A stretch of DNA of 64,000 nt from contig NZ_AUHS01000011.1 in assembly GCF_000423305.1 (NCBI RefSeq), positions 1 through 64,000 on the forward strand, read 5' to 3'. The notes beneath the pieces were generated by a model. The model was not told where the DNA came from and searched no databases. It saw nothing but the letters and a program-made list of their open reading frames with translations. Below are positions 28,230 through 37,844 of the stretch, piece by piece. The translations under genes and the position numbers were made by a program. The stretch is from Legionella moravica DSM 19234 (GTDB lineage Bacteria > Pseudomonadota > Gammaproteobacteria > Legionellales > Legionellaceae). Positions within the stretch are counted from its first letter, which is position 1. Each line of letters opens with the position of its first letter.

Positions 28230-30746
28230 TTATTTATTAGAAGAGGAATGCGTATTAATGTATTTTTGCAGTTCTGAAAAAGGAATTGGCTTAGAGTAAT
28301 AAAAACCTTGAGCGTATTGGCATCCAGTGGATTTAATCATTTCATGTTGTTGTTCTGTTTCAATTCCTTTCTGGAGGCATTGAATATTAAGATCTTTGGC
28401 TAATTGAACTATCCCTTTCAGTAGCATTCGGATTTTTGAGGTTTTTCCAATCCCTGTCAGTAATTGTTGATCCAGTTTCAGGTAATCCAGGGGTAATGAT
28501 AATAGTTTGGGAAGGGACACTTGGGGGCTGCCAAAGTTATCGAGGCATATTTTGATCTCGCTTTGATGTATCTTTCTCAGTGATTTGGATATTTTATTGA
28601 AATGGGGGGCAATAATTCGCTCTGAAATGTCCAGTATAATTTGATTGTTAGGGATGTTGAATTGTTTTAAATTATCATTTAACGAATCCAGGAATCGAGG
28701 ATCGTTTAATTGAGAGAATGAAATATTGATGGATAATTTTCCATCAAATTTGGATGCGAGAATGGAACGGTAATCCTGTAATGATTGTTCGATTAACCAT
28801 TGGCTAATGAGATGAATACATCCGGTGTGTTCTGCTACCGGGATGAACTCCCCAGGCAGGATTAGGCCTTCTTGTGGATGATGCCAGCGTAATAAGGCCT
28901 CAAAACCTACCACTTTATTCGCGATAATATCTATTTGTGGCTGGTAATCAATGTACAACTCATTTTTTGCAACCGCTGATTTGAGTTCTTTTTTAATGAC
29001 CTCATTGCGTTTATTTTGAATAAAATGCAAGGATCTCGAAAAAACAGCAAAATTATTTTTCCCTGCTTTTTTCGCCTGATACATCGCCAGATCCGCATGT
29101 TTTAACAGATCGCTAGGGCTTTCACCGCTATCGGGATAAAGCGCTATCCCGATACTGGCGGATATTTTCATTTGATACTCGCCAAATTGAAAACTTCTGG
29201 ACAGCACCGTTATGATTTTATCTGCAATTGCCTCAGCTGAATCGATCGTTGCATGGTGTATTAATACGATAAATTCATCCCCACCTATACGAGCAATAAA
29301 ATCGTTCTTTCTGATACAACGCACCATACGTTTTGTTGCTGCCTTCAACAGTTTGTCACCAATGGGATGTCCCATGGTATCGTTAATTATTTTAAAATTA
29401 TCCAGATCAATCAGAAGCAATCCCAGATTTTTCCCTTTAAGTTGATGCTCGTAGATATTTTCGATCAGTTGTTCCTCAAAATATTGCCTGTTGGCTATTT
29501 GAGTCAGGGTGTCATAACGAGCTAAATTCAGCATGCTTTGTTCGGTTGATTTAAGCTGGGTAATATCAGTTCCGTAAATGTTGATTTGCTTGAATTCCGC
29601 TATCCAAATCAGTGTGAATAAATAGATTTTAGAATCTGCCTCAAGTTCTATTCGTATCACCTGATTGGTGTCTCGAGCCCTGTGGGCTTCGTTCAGCAAT
29701 GATTTAGGTATACCTGAATGTAGTTCTTTCCAATGATTTAATATTATTTTTCCTTGATTGTTAGCAAAAATGACCTCTCCAGACGGTAGAATTCTTATAA
29801 CCGGATTTGGATCCTGCTTGGGAATACTGGCTAAAAATTGCAAGCGTCTTTGGTTTAATAAACGTTCAATTTCTAAATTAATTCTACCCAGGAATAAGCG
29901 AAATAGCGTGTCATGCAGGCTGTTCATTTCTAAATTTCGGATGGTGAGAATACTGAGCAGCCCGACTACATCATTGTGGGTATTGATAATTGGCCCAGCC
30001 AGATAGGAATGTGCTTTCATTTCATTTAATAGATTATCATTGGGAAATTGCTGTTGAATGTCATTAAAATGGCAGACGGCTTTTTGCGATATCACTTGGT
30101 TACAAGGAGATTCAATGAGAGAGTAACTTATATTCTCTTCTTTTTTGCCAAAAGCATAGTAACTGACAGTATGAGCTATGCCATGACTATCAACCAGACA
30201 TACTGAAGCATAATCAGCCGAGAAGGCATCGCTTATTATTTTCAGGATGTCGTCAAAAATAGCATTTTCTTCGCTGTGATTGCTTATTTGGGCCAAAGAC
30301 CATAAAACCCACTCAATTATTTTCTCTTGTAAAATATTATTAAGCCGCGCAAAAATAACAGAAGTTCCGTGTAATTCTGTTTTATTTATCATAATATTAT
30401 AAGCAGTGATCGGTTTTTGGGAGATACGCTCAATCCAGGTGAAATGTTGCGTGATTCCTTCTTTAGCTAGCTGAAAGAATTTACGCGCTGTAATAAATTG
30501 CCGTTTACGAGAATAGGTATTCAGTTTAAATTGGTTCCAGAACAATTGATTTATGAGTTTGTTATGGTCTTGTCCAAATACCCTGGCTGCTTCTTCATTC
30601 ATGGCAATGACTTTTCCCTGCATGTCAAAAGCAATAATGCCATCTTGCGTTGTGCCTATTAATTTTTTAATAGAGTGCTCCAGCGCAGACGTATTGATTC
30701 TTTTGCTCAATGTAGGTGTTTCATAATGATTACTTGGACTATCCAT
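28230..30746 (-). CDS. PAS-GAF-PAS-GGDEF-EAL protein, EAL probably inactive
   Basis: An 838-residue cytosolic c-di-GMP protein. Order: PAS (about 22-120), GAF (about 140-290, DYASVCLVDSHG), a second PAS-like segment (about 305-400), GGDEF (about 415-570) and EAL (about 585-835). The GGDEF site is intact (ARIGGDEFIVL) and preceded by the RxxD inhibition site (RKND), so cyclase activity is likely. The EAL domain keeps FEALLRWHHP, but the metal-binding DDFGTG loop reads LDNFGSPQVSL and the EIT(E/D) strand reads LDISER, so phosphodiesterase activity is doubtful. It lies back to back with enhA, 191 bases between starts. Confidence 0.92.
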   Translation of the reverse strand: MDSPSNHYETPTLSKRINTSALEHSIKKLIGTTQDGIIAFDMQGKVIAMNEEAARVFGQDHNKLINQLFWNQFKLNTYSRKRQFITARKFFQLAKEGITQHFTWIERISQKPITAYNIMINKTELHGTSVIFARLNNILQEKIIEWVLWSLAQISNHSEENAIFDDILKIISDAFSADYASVCLVDSHGIAHTVSYYAFGKKEENISYSLIESPCNQVISQKAVCHFNDIQQQFPNDNLLNEMKAHSYLAGPIINTHNDVVGLLSILTIRNLEMNSLHDTLFRLFLGRINLEIERLLNQRRLQFLASIPKQDPNPVIRILPSGEVIFANNQGKIILNHWKELHSGIPKSLLNEAHRARDTNQVIRIELEADSKIYLFTLIWIAEFKQINIYGTDITQLKSTEQSMLNLARYDTLTQIANRQYFEEQLIENIYEHQLKGKNLGLLLIDLDNFKIINDTMGHPIGDKLLKAATKRMVRCIRKNDFIARIGGDEFIVLIHHATIDSAEAIADKIITVLSRSFQFGEYQMKISASIGIALYPDSGESPSDLLKHADLAMYQAKKAGKNNFAVFSRSLHFIQNKRNEVIKKELKSAVAKNELYIDYQPQIDIIANKVVGFEALLRWHHPQEGLILPGEFIPVAEHTGCIHLISQWLIEQSLQDYRSILASKFDGKLSINISFSQLNDPRFLDSLNDNLKQFNIPNNQIILDISERIIAPHFNKISKSLRKIHQSEIKICLDNFGSPQVSLPKLLSLPLDYLKLDQQLLTGIGKTSKIRMLLKGIVQLAKDLNIQCLQKGIETEQQHEMIKSTGCQYAQGFYYSKPIPFSELQKYINTHSSSNK

Positions 30747-30881
30747 ATCTTTTATCCAATCAGTGCTAACTTAAATATAGACATAAATTATAAATTTTGT
30801 ATTAGGTCTAAACTTATTATTGAAATGACCGAAAAGAATGTAAGTGCAAAATAAATAAGCTAAAAACAAAATATTTTAATT

Positions 30882-30911
30882 TTAAGCACAAATCTTGCAT
30901 GTAAATATAAT
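30882..30911 (+). promoter_or_regulatory. Promoter of enhABC
   Basis: TTAAGC (30882-30887), 18 bases, TATAAT (30906-30911), 26 bases ahead of the enhA ATG. The short leader holds AGGGGGAG as ribosome site; a GGA in such a site is the kind of place CsrA can bind, which would suit control through LetA, but that is inference. Confidence 0.5.
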
Positions 30912-30937
30912 AAAAATAGGCATGAGGGGGAGACACC

Positions 30938-31660
30938 ATGAAAAAAATACTTCTAACAGCATTCATGATGTCAATGGCGGCTGTGGCAAATGCTGCAAAT
31001 TTTTATGGAACAGCGTTGTGTGGATATCCTCAATACGAATGTATCAAGGTAGCTGGAGGAGAGAGCTGGGAAAAATTGTTTCCCGATCCCGTCCAGCGTG
31101 ATTTGGTACAAAGAGTGAATCGCAGTTATAACTATTTATGGGCAGGAAGAGAAATTGCCGTACCCAGAAACTTAGCCAATATTACGATTTTTGATATATC
31201 TCCTTTCCCGTTAAAAATTGAAGGAGAAAATGAAAAGCAAATCATTGTAGACCAGGAAAAACTTGCCTGGGCTGCTTATGATGCTGAAGGTTATCTGGTG
31301 TGGTGGGGACCAATTTCTTCGGGTAGGGATAAATGCTCTGATTCGAACAAGTCATGCCGTACTTTAACCGGTATTTTCAGGGTGTTCAGCAAAGAAAATG
31401 TCAAGTGTACCTCCGATGTGTTCCCGATCGGCAAAGGTGGAGCCAAAATGCCTTATTGCATGTATTTTCATAAAGGATTTGCTCTTCATGGTTCGGACGA
31501 TATTCCTGGGCAACGAGCAAGTCATGGCTGTGTGCGTATGTTTATTCAAGATGCCAAATGGTTAAATGAGAATTTTGTTCAATTATCCAATGAACGAAAT
31601 AACTTTATGGGTACAAAAGTTATTGTGCGTCCGTTAAACGACAGCGAGAAAAAATCATGA
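30938..31660 (+). CDS. enhA: Enhanced entry protein EnhA, L,D-transpeptidase domain
   Basis: A 240-residue exported protein. A signal peptide (MKKILLTAFMMSMAAVANA) is followed by a short region with paired cysteines and a YkuD catalytic domain (about 100-235). The YkuD signature is complete: H184 in FALHGSDD and S195-H196-G197-C198-R200 in ASHGCVRM, with C198 the nucleophile. L,D-transpeptidases link peptidoglycan stem peptides or attach proteins to them in the periplasm. EnhA was found together with EnhB and EnhC as promoting entry of Legionella into host cells. First gene of the enhABC operon; its stop overlaps the start of enhB (ATGA). Confidence 0.93.
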   Translation: MKKILLTAFMMSMAAVANAANFYGTALCGYPQYECIKVAGGESWEKLFPDPVQRDLVQRVNRSYNYLWAGREIAVPRNLANITIFDISPFPLKIEGENEKQIIVDQEKLAWAAYDAEGYLVWWGPISSGRDKCSDSNKSCRTLTGIFRVFSKENVKCTSDVFPIGKGGAKMPYCMYFHKGFALHGSDDIPGQRASHGCVRMFIQDAKWLNENFVQLSNERNNFMGTKVIVRPLNDSEKKS

Positions 31661-32226
31661 ATAGAATAATAAATAGAGGAATTGCTTCAGTTGCAATCAT
31701 ATGTTTATCAGGGGTGTTTTATTTTACCTCAATTCAAGCCGCTCCTACGAAGAAGGTTACTGCTTCTGAAGAAAAGGGTGAGAAGAAAGATAATAATAAA
31801 TTCCCTATTGGATGCACACCTGTAGGATTCAAACAAAGTCTCAAAGTGTTGTCACTTTATCCAGGTAAAGAAGGGGCATTACAATCCATGTACTTCTTTT
31901 ATAATCAATTGCCTCAATCGGTCAGTTTGTATCAAATGAGGGATAAGGAAAGTGAATATTCCACGCGCTTTAATCACACGATCAAAGCGAATTCCTGGGC
32001 TGTTCTGGCAACAGGAGAGAGAGAGTTGAAGTATATTTGTACTTTAGGTGATGGTAAGACTTCATATGGCAAAATTTTGGACTGTGCTGATACAATTAAA
32101 GTATGTGAGTACGTCAATGTGAAATTTGGATTGAATAATAAAGGAAATTTCTGGATAGTAGATAGTAATTCAAGAAACGGGGCCGTCAGTGAAGTCGTAC
32201 ATTATGGCATTATACCTGGAGTATAA
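31657..32226 (+). CDS. enhB: Enhanced entry protein EnhB
   Basis: A 189-residue protein with an N-terminal hydrophobic export signal (SVAIICLSGVFYFTSIQA) followed by a lysine-rich linker and a domain with cysteines in pairs (CTP near residue 52, YICTLGDG, LDCADTIKVCEYV), likely disulfide-bonded in the periplasm. I recognise it by position between EnhA and EnhC and by its general form; no enzymatic motif is visible. Translation is coupled to enhA through a 4-base overlap, and enhC follows after 26 bases. Its exact function in entry is unknown. Confidence 0.85.
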   Translation: MNRIINRGIASVAIICLSGVFYFTSIQAAPTKKVTASEEKGEKKDNNKFPIGCTPVGFKQSLKVLSLYPGKEGALQSMYFFYNQLPQSVSLYQMRDKESEYSTRFNHTIKANSWAVLATGERELKYICTLGDGKTSYGKILDCADTIKVCEYVNVKFGLNNKGNFWIVDSNSRNGAVSEVVHYGIIPGV

Positions 32227-32252
32227 AGTGCCATGAAAAGAGGGGAATCTTC

Positions 32253-35200
32253 ATGAAATCATTAGTACCATGGATATGTTTGGTTGTTGCATCAGCCAGT
32301 CAACAAGTATTTGCTGATGATGAGTTTAATGCCTATAGATTAGGTAATTATAATAAAGCTGCCGAGCCTTTAATGAACAGGACAGGCCAAGATGCCGTTG
32401 CGGATTATTATTTGGGCCGGTTGTATCTTTACGGCTATGGGCAGTTAAAGAATAACAGCCTGGCTATGCGTTATTTTAACAAATCTGCAGAAAAAGGTTA
32501 TTTACCTGCGGTGCAGTTAATGGCTAAATACAGCTTGTTCCAGGTTAAAAATCCAGAAGAGGCCGCCCGCTGGTTTAAGCAAGCTGCTGCTGCAGGCGAT
32601 GTAAATGCTCAAATGTATATGGCCGCAGCTTATTTGTATGGCTATGGCGTTAAGAAAAATGTGGATGTTGCCTCTCGTTATTATATTGATGCAGCAAAAA
32701 GCGGTAATTCAGTGGCTCAATATGCTTTGGCAGAAAATTTCATTGACAGCCGTCATTCATCCAATAACAAATTGGGACTGATCTGGTTAGCAAAGTCAGC
32801 GAATAGCGGTAATCCTAAAGCATTAACCAAATTGGGAAGTATTAATTTTGTAGGTAAACTGGTTCCCAAAGATGTTCCCAAGGCATTGGATTTATTGAAT
32901 CAGGCTGCGTCACAAAATTATGTTCCTGCAATGATAGAGCTTGGTCAAGTGGCTTTGGCGCAAAATGAGTACGATCTGGCTTTGCAATGGTTTAATAAGG
33001 CTGCCAGTCAAAAGAGTCCGGAAGCTTATTTGCAGTTGGCCCATGCTTATTTACTGGAAAAAAGCCCAATTTATGATCCCAAAAACGGGTTCTTATGGAC
33101 TTTGAAAGCCGCTCAGGATGGGTTAGTTGAGGCAAAAAGCGATCTGTCTAATCTTTACAAGAAGGGTATTGGCGTCAATTCTGATGAAGTATTAGCCAAA
33201 CAGTGGGCGGATCAAGCTGCTGAAGATGCGAAAAAATCCTCTCAAACATCCCCTCAGACTCAAATGGCTTTATGGTTAAGTAATGATAAAACGGATAAGT
33301 TGGATGAAACTTCGTATCAGATGAGCGGGATCTTCAGTCCTTGGAAAAACCCGGCGGGACTAAGAAATAATACTTATAATCAACCACCTCAACTTGACGT
33401 AATTACCCGTCAGGAATTATTTAAACCTCAGTTTGAATTAACACAACCTAATGAAATACCTATTAATACTTATTATGATGCGTTGATCAGTAAACAGGTT
33501 GAGTTAAAAGACAATGAGTGGGCATTTCCTATCTATCATCTCAATAATCAAATCGAAGCATTAGAAAGGGCTTATAGCCCTGTTGTAGCAAAAAATAATT
33601 TACCCGCACCTTATACCGATGCCAGTTATTACACCGAAGATGATAACATCAGTGGTGATTTAATGGATATTTGGACCGAAGGGTGGCAAAAACAGGCAAA
33701 TTATATGTCTGTGTTTAATCAAATGTATTTCCGAGCCATATTAGGTGATGCGCAATCACAATTTGAAATTGGCCAAATGTTTCAATATGGCATTGGGGTG
33801 GCTCAAAATGAACAGGCAGCGATTATTTTTTACCAAAATGCAACGGAACAACAGCATTTGGGCGCTGAATATAATCTGGGTGTTCTTTATCTAGAACATG
33901 CAAAAGATGAGGCTGATTACCAAACCGGGTTAAATTGGTTAACCGACGCTGCTTTTAAGGGTAATAAACGCTCTCAATATGCTCTTGCCAGATTATTAGA
34001 GAAAGGAAAGGCAGGACCAGATGGTAAGTTGTACATCCAGCCCAATCATGAACAGGCTATGTCCATGCTCTATCTATCCGCGGCAAATAACTATGGCCCA
34101 GCAGAATATCAATTGGCTGAGTATTTGGCTCGTGAATACAATGATGGTTTGAGTGTTGATGTTAAAAAACATAAAATCGCATTAATTCGTCAATTGTATC
34201 AGGGCGCAGCGGCGAATCACGTTGCTCAAGCCTTGTTGCCATTGGCTTACTATAACGCTATGGATACGGACAAACAAAAACAGGCTGAAGCCTTTAAAGT
34301 AGCTGAAAGTCAAGCTGATTCTGGGGATGAAAAAGCGGCTCTCTTATTGGGAATGCTCTATGATCGTGGCATTGGAATTAGCGCAGATCCAGCTAAAGCG
34401 ATATATTGGTACCAGCAATCTGGCCAAAATCCAGTGAGTCAATTCATTATGGGTACCTATACAACTGAAGGTAAAGGCGTCGCTCAGGATAAAGAAAAAG
34501 GCTTAAGTTTACTGAGGCAATCAGCACAAGCTCAATTCTCTTATTCAGATTTCAATATGGCGGTGTTAAAACAACAAGATAAAGAAGATTTTTTACCTGA
34601 CTTAATCACTTCTTATCGTTTAGGCAACAGTCATGCAGGAATTGTTTTAGCGGATTATTATCTTGCTGAAAATAATGATACAGACAGTATGAACCAGGCC
34701 AGGGAAATCTATTCAGGTTTGGCTGAAAAAGGAGATCAGTATGCCCAGTTGAAATTGGCATATATGATGGATAAAGGTCTTGGAGCAGCACCAGATCCTG
34801 TTGTTGCTGAACGCTGGTATCTTGCAGCAGCTAAGCAAGGTAATCCAGAAGCTCAATATTTATTAGGTCAATTTTACCAATTGGGCGAAGTTGGAGAGCC
34901 TGATTATAATTTAGCAAAATCCTGGTACCAAAAAGCGGCTTCCAAGTTACCCAAGGCCTCAGTTGCTTTAGGTTTTATTTATGAAACTGTAGATGATAAT
35001 TATTCTGATGCCTTGAAATCCTATGAAGCAGCTTCTGAACAAGGTGATGCTTTAGGTGAATATAACCTGGCCTTGATGTATGAGTATGGTAAAGGAGTTC
35101 CAGTTGATTATCAAAAAGCCAAAGCTTTATTTACCTCTGCAGCGGATAAAGGTGTTGATGAAGCAATGAATCAGCTGGGGGGTATGTATTTTTATGGTTG

Positions 35201-35861
35201 GGGTCAACCTCGAAACACACAACAAGCTTTATCCTGGTATAAGAAAGCTGCTGAGCTGGGTAATAGCAATGCCCTTTACTCTCTTGGCCTTTTGTCAGAA
35301 ACGGGTGTCGCTACCAAACTGGATTTTCCTGATGCTTTAAAATATTACAAAGAAGCATCTGATAAAGGAAATGAAAAGGCTATGTTGGCTCTCGCGAGAA
35401 TGTACCATTATGGTTTGGGGGTAGAAAAAGATCCCAAAATATCAGCAGGGATTTATGAAAAACTTGCCGAACGACAAAATGCATATGCTCAATACCAATT
35501 GGGAACTTACTATATTGAGGGTACGGCGGGCGAGCAATCAGCCGAAAAAGGCAGGAAATTGTTGGAGCAGGCCAGTGAAAATGGCAGTATGCAAGCTCGA
35601 AAGGTATTGCGTCGATTGGATGCTCAAAATCAGGCGCGGGTAAGTTATGTGGAACCAGTCCAGTTAAATGATGCACCTCTGTTGGATGGTTCAAATGTTG
35701 ATTTGATCTACCTCGAAGCCTTGAATGAATGGAATCGGGGAGATGAGGTTTTATCACGTATGATTTTACAACGATTGGTTACTCAGTATCCTAATTTTGT
35801 TCCGGCCAAACGTACTTATGAGCAGTTAAATCAAGCCAAGTTAACACGAATTTACAGTTAA
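32253..35861 (+). CDS. enhC: Enhanced entry protein EnhC, Sel1-repeat protein
   Basis: A 1202-residue periplasmic protein with a signal peptide (first 21 residues, ending QQVFA) and long arrays of Sel1-like repeats, each of about 36 residues with the A..YLG..Y..G.GV pattern (for example AQMYMAAAYLYGYGVKKN, AMNQLGGMYFYGWGQPRN). Two repeat blocks, about 30-330 and 490-1150, are separated by a non-repeat region (about 335-490). EnhC is reported to promote host-cell entry and growth in macrophages and to restrain the lytic transglycosylase Slt, limiting the release of peptidoglycan fragments sensed by Nod1. Third gene of the operon, followed by a terminator. Length matches the known protein (about 1200). 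Confidence 0.95.
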   Translation: MKSLVPWICLVVASASQQVFADDEFNAYRLGNYNKAAEPLMNRTGQDAVADYYLGRLYLYGYGQLKNNSLAMRYFNKSAEKGYLPAVQLMAKYSLFQVKNPEEAARWFKQAAAAGDVNAQMYMAAAYLYGYGVKKNVDVASRYYIDAAKSGNSVAQYALAENFIDSRHSSNNKLGLIWLAKSANSGNPKALTKLGSINFVGKLVPKDVPKALDLLNQAASQNYVPAMIELGQVALAQNEYDLALQWFNKAASQKSPEAYLQLAHAYLLEKSPIYDPKNGFLWTLKAAQDGLVEAKSDLSNLYKKGIGVNSDEVLAKQWADQAAEDAKKSSQTSPQTQMALWLSNDKTDKLDETSYQMSGIFSPWKNPAGLRNNTYNQPPQLDVITRQELFKPQFELTQPNEIPINTYYDALISKQVELKDNEWAFPIYHLNNQIEALERAYSPVVAKNNLPAPYTDASYYTEDDNISGDLMDIWTEGWQKQANYMSVFNQMYFRAILGDAQSQFEIGQMFQYGIGVAQNEQAAIIFYQNATEQQHLGAEYNLGVLYLEHAKDEADYQTGLNWLTDAAFKGNKRSQYALARLLEKGKAGPDGKLYIQPNHEQAMSMLYLSAANNYGPAEYQLAEYLAREYNDGLSVDVKKHKIALIRQLYQGAAANHVAQALLPLAYYNAMDTDKQKQAEAFKVAESQADSGDEKAALLLGMLYDRGIGISADPAKAIYWYQQSGQNPVSQFIMGTYTTEGKGVAQDKEKGLSLLRQSAQAQFSYSDFNMAVLKQQDKEDFLPDLITSYRLGNSHAGIVLADYYLAENNDTDSMNQAREIYSGLAEKGDQYAQLKLAYMMDKGLGAAPDPVVAERWYLAAAKQGNPEAQYLLGQFYQLGEVGEPDYNLAKSWYQKAASKLPKASVALGFIYETVDDNYSDALKSYEAASEQGDALGEYNLALMYEYGKGVPVDYQKAKALFTSAADKGVDEAMNQLGGMYFYGWGQPRNTQQALSWYKKAAELGNSNALYSLGLLSETGVATKLDFPDALKYYKEASDKGNEKAMLALARMYHYGLGVEKDPKISAGIYEKLAERQNAYAQYQLGTYYIEGTAGEQSAEKGRKLLEQASENGSMQARKVLRRLDAQNQARVSYVEPVQLNDAPLLDGSNVDLIYLEALNEWNRGDEVLSRMILQRLVTQYPNFVPAKRTYEQLNQAKLTRIYS

Positions 35862-35903
35862 GCCTGTTTGATGGTGTTTGGCTAAAATACTCTTATTCAA
35901 TCT

Positions 35904-35926
35904 AGCCCCTTATTCAGGGGCTTTCT
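35904..35926 (+). terminator. Terminator after enhC
   Basis: AGCCCCT (35904-35910) and AGGGGCT (35916-35922) with a 5-base loop, followed by TTCTCT, 42 bases after the enhC stop. Confidence 0.7.
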
Positions 35927-36100
35927 CTAGTTCCTGCCAGAAAAAAATTATTGCCTCTTTTCTAATATTTGCTCACAATCGAGTTGAAGGGGCATTAGTA
36001 CTTCAGGTTGTAAACTTGTTTCAGTAATGAGCTCTACATTGAACTGATTGGGATGAGTTTGCTTTTTTTAAGTAGTGGGATGAACAATGAGGATGGTAAT

Positions 36101-37552
36101 ATGAAGTATGCGGTTACTTTTTGTACCTTTGATGGTGAAGCGGGCGCAAATCCTTTATGGCATAGTTGTATATTGCTTTCCAGAATGGATGAAGAGACCA
36201 AACAGCTTGAGGTAGTTGATAATTGGGGCTTTTATGGTTTACCTACCACTCAACGTGATAATTCATGGACCAATACATTAAAAATAAAGATCGGGTTGGA
36301 CGTTGATTTGGTCGGTAATCATGGCATGTTGCGGCATGAAGAAATAAGGTATCTGGATCTTGGGCGTGGGTTGCATGGAGCTACATTTGAATTAACCAAA
36401 GAACAATTTGATCATTTGCAGGCCAAATGTTTGGAAATGGTCGAAGAGCAAAACAATGCGATTAACGAAATTGTTGAACCTTTGCGAATTAAAGGGAAAT
36501 CTCCAAAAGAAACACGAATCTATCCTTTTGAACAACATTCTCCCGACATTTATAAATGGGAGAAAATCCGAGCAGCACAAGATCAGCGAGAACCCAGACT
36601 TAAACCTTTTGAGGTGCGATTATCCTGGGGATGGTCAGGTCCAAGTTTTGCTGAATCCAATACATGCAAAACGCAGAGTGTGGCCTTGTTGAGGCACGTG
36701 CTCTCAGATGAGCAAATTAACCGCCTTACCGATGGAGGCAAACATCCCACTGTGCCTCGATACAGCGGACCAATGGAAACAATATTTTTGCACAGCACGG
36801 GGCCTTTAAGGCAGCATGAAAAGAAATCCGGGGATAAAGTCTATTATCGCGATTCTCAGGATCCGGGTGTGCGATTATATTGGACTGTTCCCCCGCAGGA
36901 AGTTGAAGCATTATCCCCTGATACAATCAAGTTATTGACGATTGATAAGGACTATTGTCCAAAAGTTAAATCCGTAGTGAGGAAATTGCAGCAGCTTGAG
37001 TGGCTACTCAGAAATGCTCAAGTGCCTGAAGAATTTCAAATTAATAAAGATGCTTTAATTAATCAAGTGATTATGTGTTATAAAAATTTCTCTAAAATCA
37101 AACCTAAAGATGACAAACCATCTATAACGGGTGTACAGGGATTTTTTTATTCATTGCTTTCCTTACCGAGAAGCAAAGCCGAGCTGAGTTTACAAGAAAA
37201 AATCAAGCACGCGGAATTGTTGTTTAACAGCCTCTATATGGCCATGGTTCATCGTATGAAAATTGATAAAACACTGCCAATTGAACCTCTTTTTGCGATA
37301 AATTCTGAGGATGAGAAGAGTGAAGCAAGCTCTAGTGATGGACAGGCTGAGTTGATTGATGAAAATCCCCTGGAAGCTGTAGTCAGTTATTTATCAGAGA
37401 ATGATCAAAGAGCGCTCTGTCGAATTATAGGACGTAACTATTGTGTCGATGAGGACTCTGAAGACGAACTTTCTGACGATGAGTATTCCGTACCGGAAGA
37501 GAATTTGTATTCAAATCATGAGTCACATAGGGAATCTTACAGTCCCAGATAA
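36101..37552 (+). CDS. Dot/Icm effector-like protein, permuted papain-like signature
   Basis: A 483-residue protein that I recall as a Legionella translocated substrate family member located after enhC (lpg2638 in the Philadelphia strain). The N-terminal 200 residues show the pattern His then Cys: H21 in NPLWHSCILLS, a strand-helix HGATFELTKEQFDHL, and C189 in ESNTCKTQSVALLRHVL, which fits a permuted NlpC/P60 or LRAT-like fold. The rest is helical and ends in an acidic Ser/Glu-rich tail (DEDSEDELSDDEYS), typical of Dot/Icm signals. The ATG at 36101 is preferred for its GAGG site; an ATG at 36053 would add 16 residues. The enzyme activity is inference. Confidence 0.75.
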   Translation: MKYAVTFCTFDGEAGANPLWHSCILLSRMDEETKQLEVVDNWGFYGLPTTQRDNSWTNTLKIKIGLDVDLVGNHGMLRHEEIRYLDLGRGLHGATFELTKEQFDHLQAKCLEMVEEQNNAINEIVEPLRIKGKSPKETRIYPFEQHSPDIYKWEKIRAAQDQREPRLKPFEVRLSWGWSGPSFAESNTCKTQSVALLRHVLSDEQINRLTDGGKHPTVPRYSGPMETIFLHSTGPLRQHEKKSGDKVYYRDSQDPGVRLYWTVPPQEVEALSPDTIKLLTIDKDYCPKVKSVVRKLQQLEWLLRNAQVPEEFQINKDALINQVIMCYKNFSKIKPKDDKPSITGVQGFFYSLLSLPRSKAELSLQEKIKHAELLFNSLYMAMVHRMKIDKTLPIEPLFAINSEDEKSEASSSDGQAELIDENPLEAVVSYLSENDQRALCRIIGRNYCVDEDSEDELSDDEYSVPEENLYSNHESHRESYSPR

Positions 37553-37613
37553 CGCTCATTAAAGTACACGGTACGTTCATAGAGATATGATGTCATCCCA
37601 TGTCAAACGAGTG

Positions 37614-37649
37614 ATCTCCTGATCAAGGCACGAGCCAGCATCAGGAGAT
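37614..37649. terminator. Hairpin between two effector-like genes
   Basis: ATCTCCTGAT (37614-37623) and ATCAGGAGAT (37640-37649) form a 10-base perfect stem with a 16-base loop, followed by TCTTC. Likely a weak terminator of the gene ending at 37552. Confidence 0.45.
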
Positions 37650-37844
37650 TCTTCACGGGCTCCAGGTTTGTCTCTAAGTCCTAACTTATTAATATCATAT
37701 AAAAATTTTTTGCACCTTGATTCGAATACCAGGAAGTTCAGTTTTATTCAATGAGCTTTAGATCAAAATTTATCCTGTTGATTGAAAGAAAAACACCGCA
37801 AGGGTAAACTAAGCACACTTTATCAAACAAGTGAGCACAATAGG

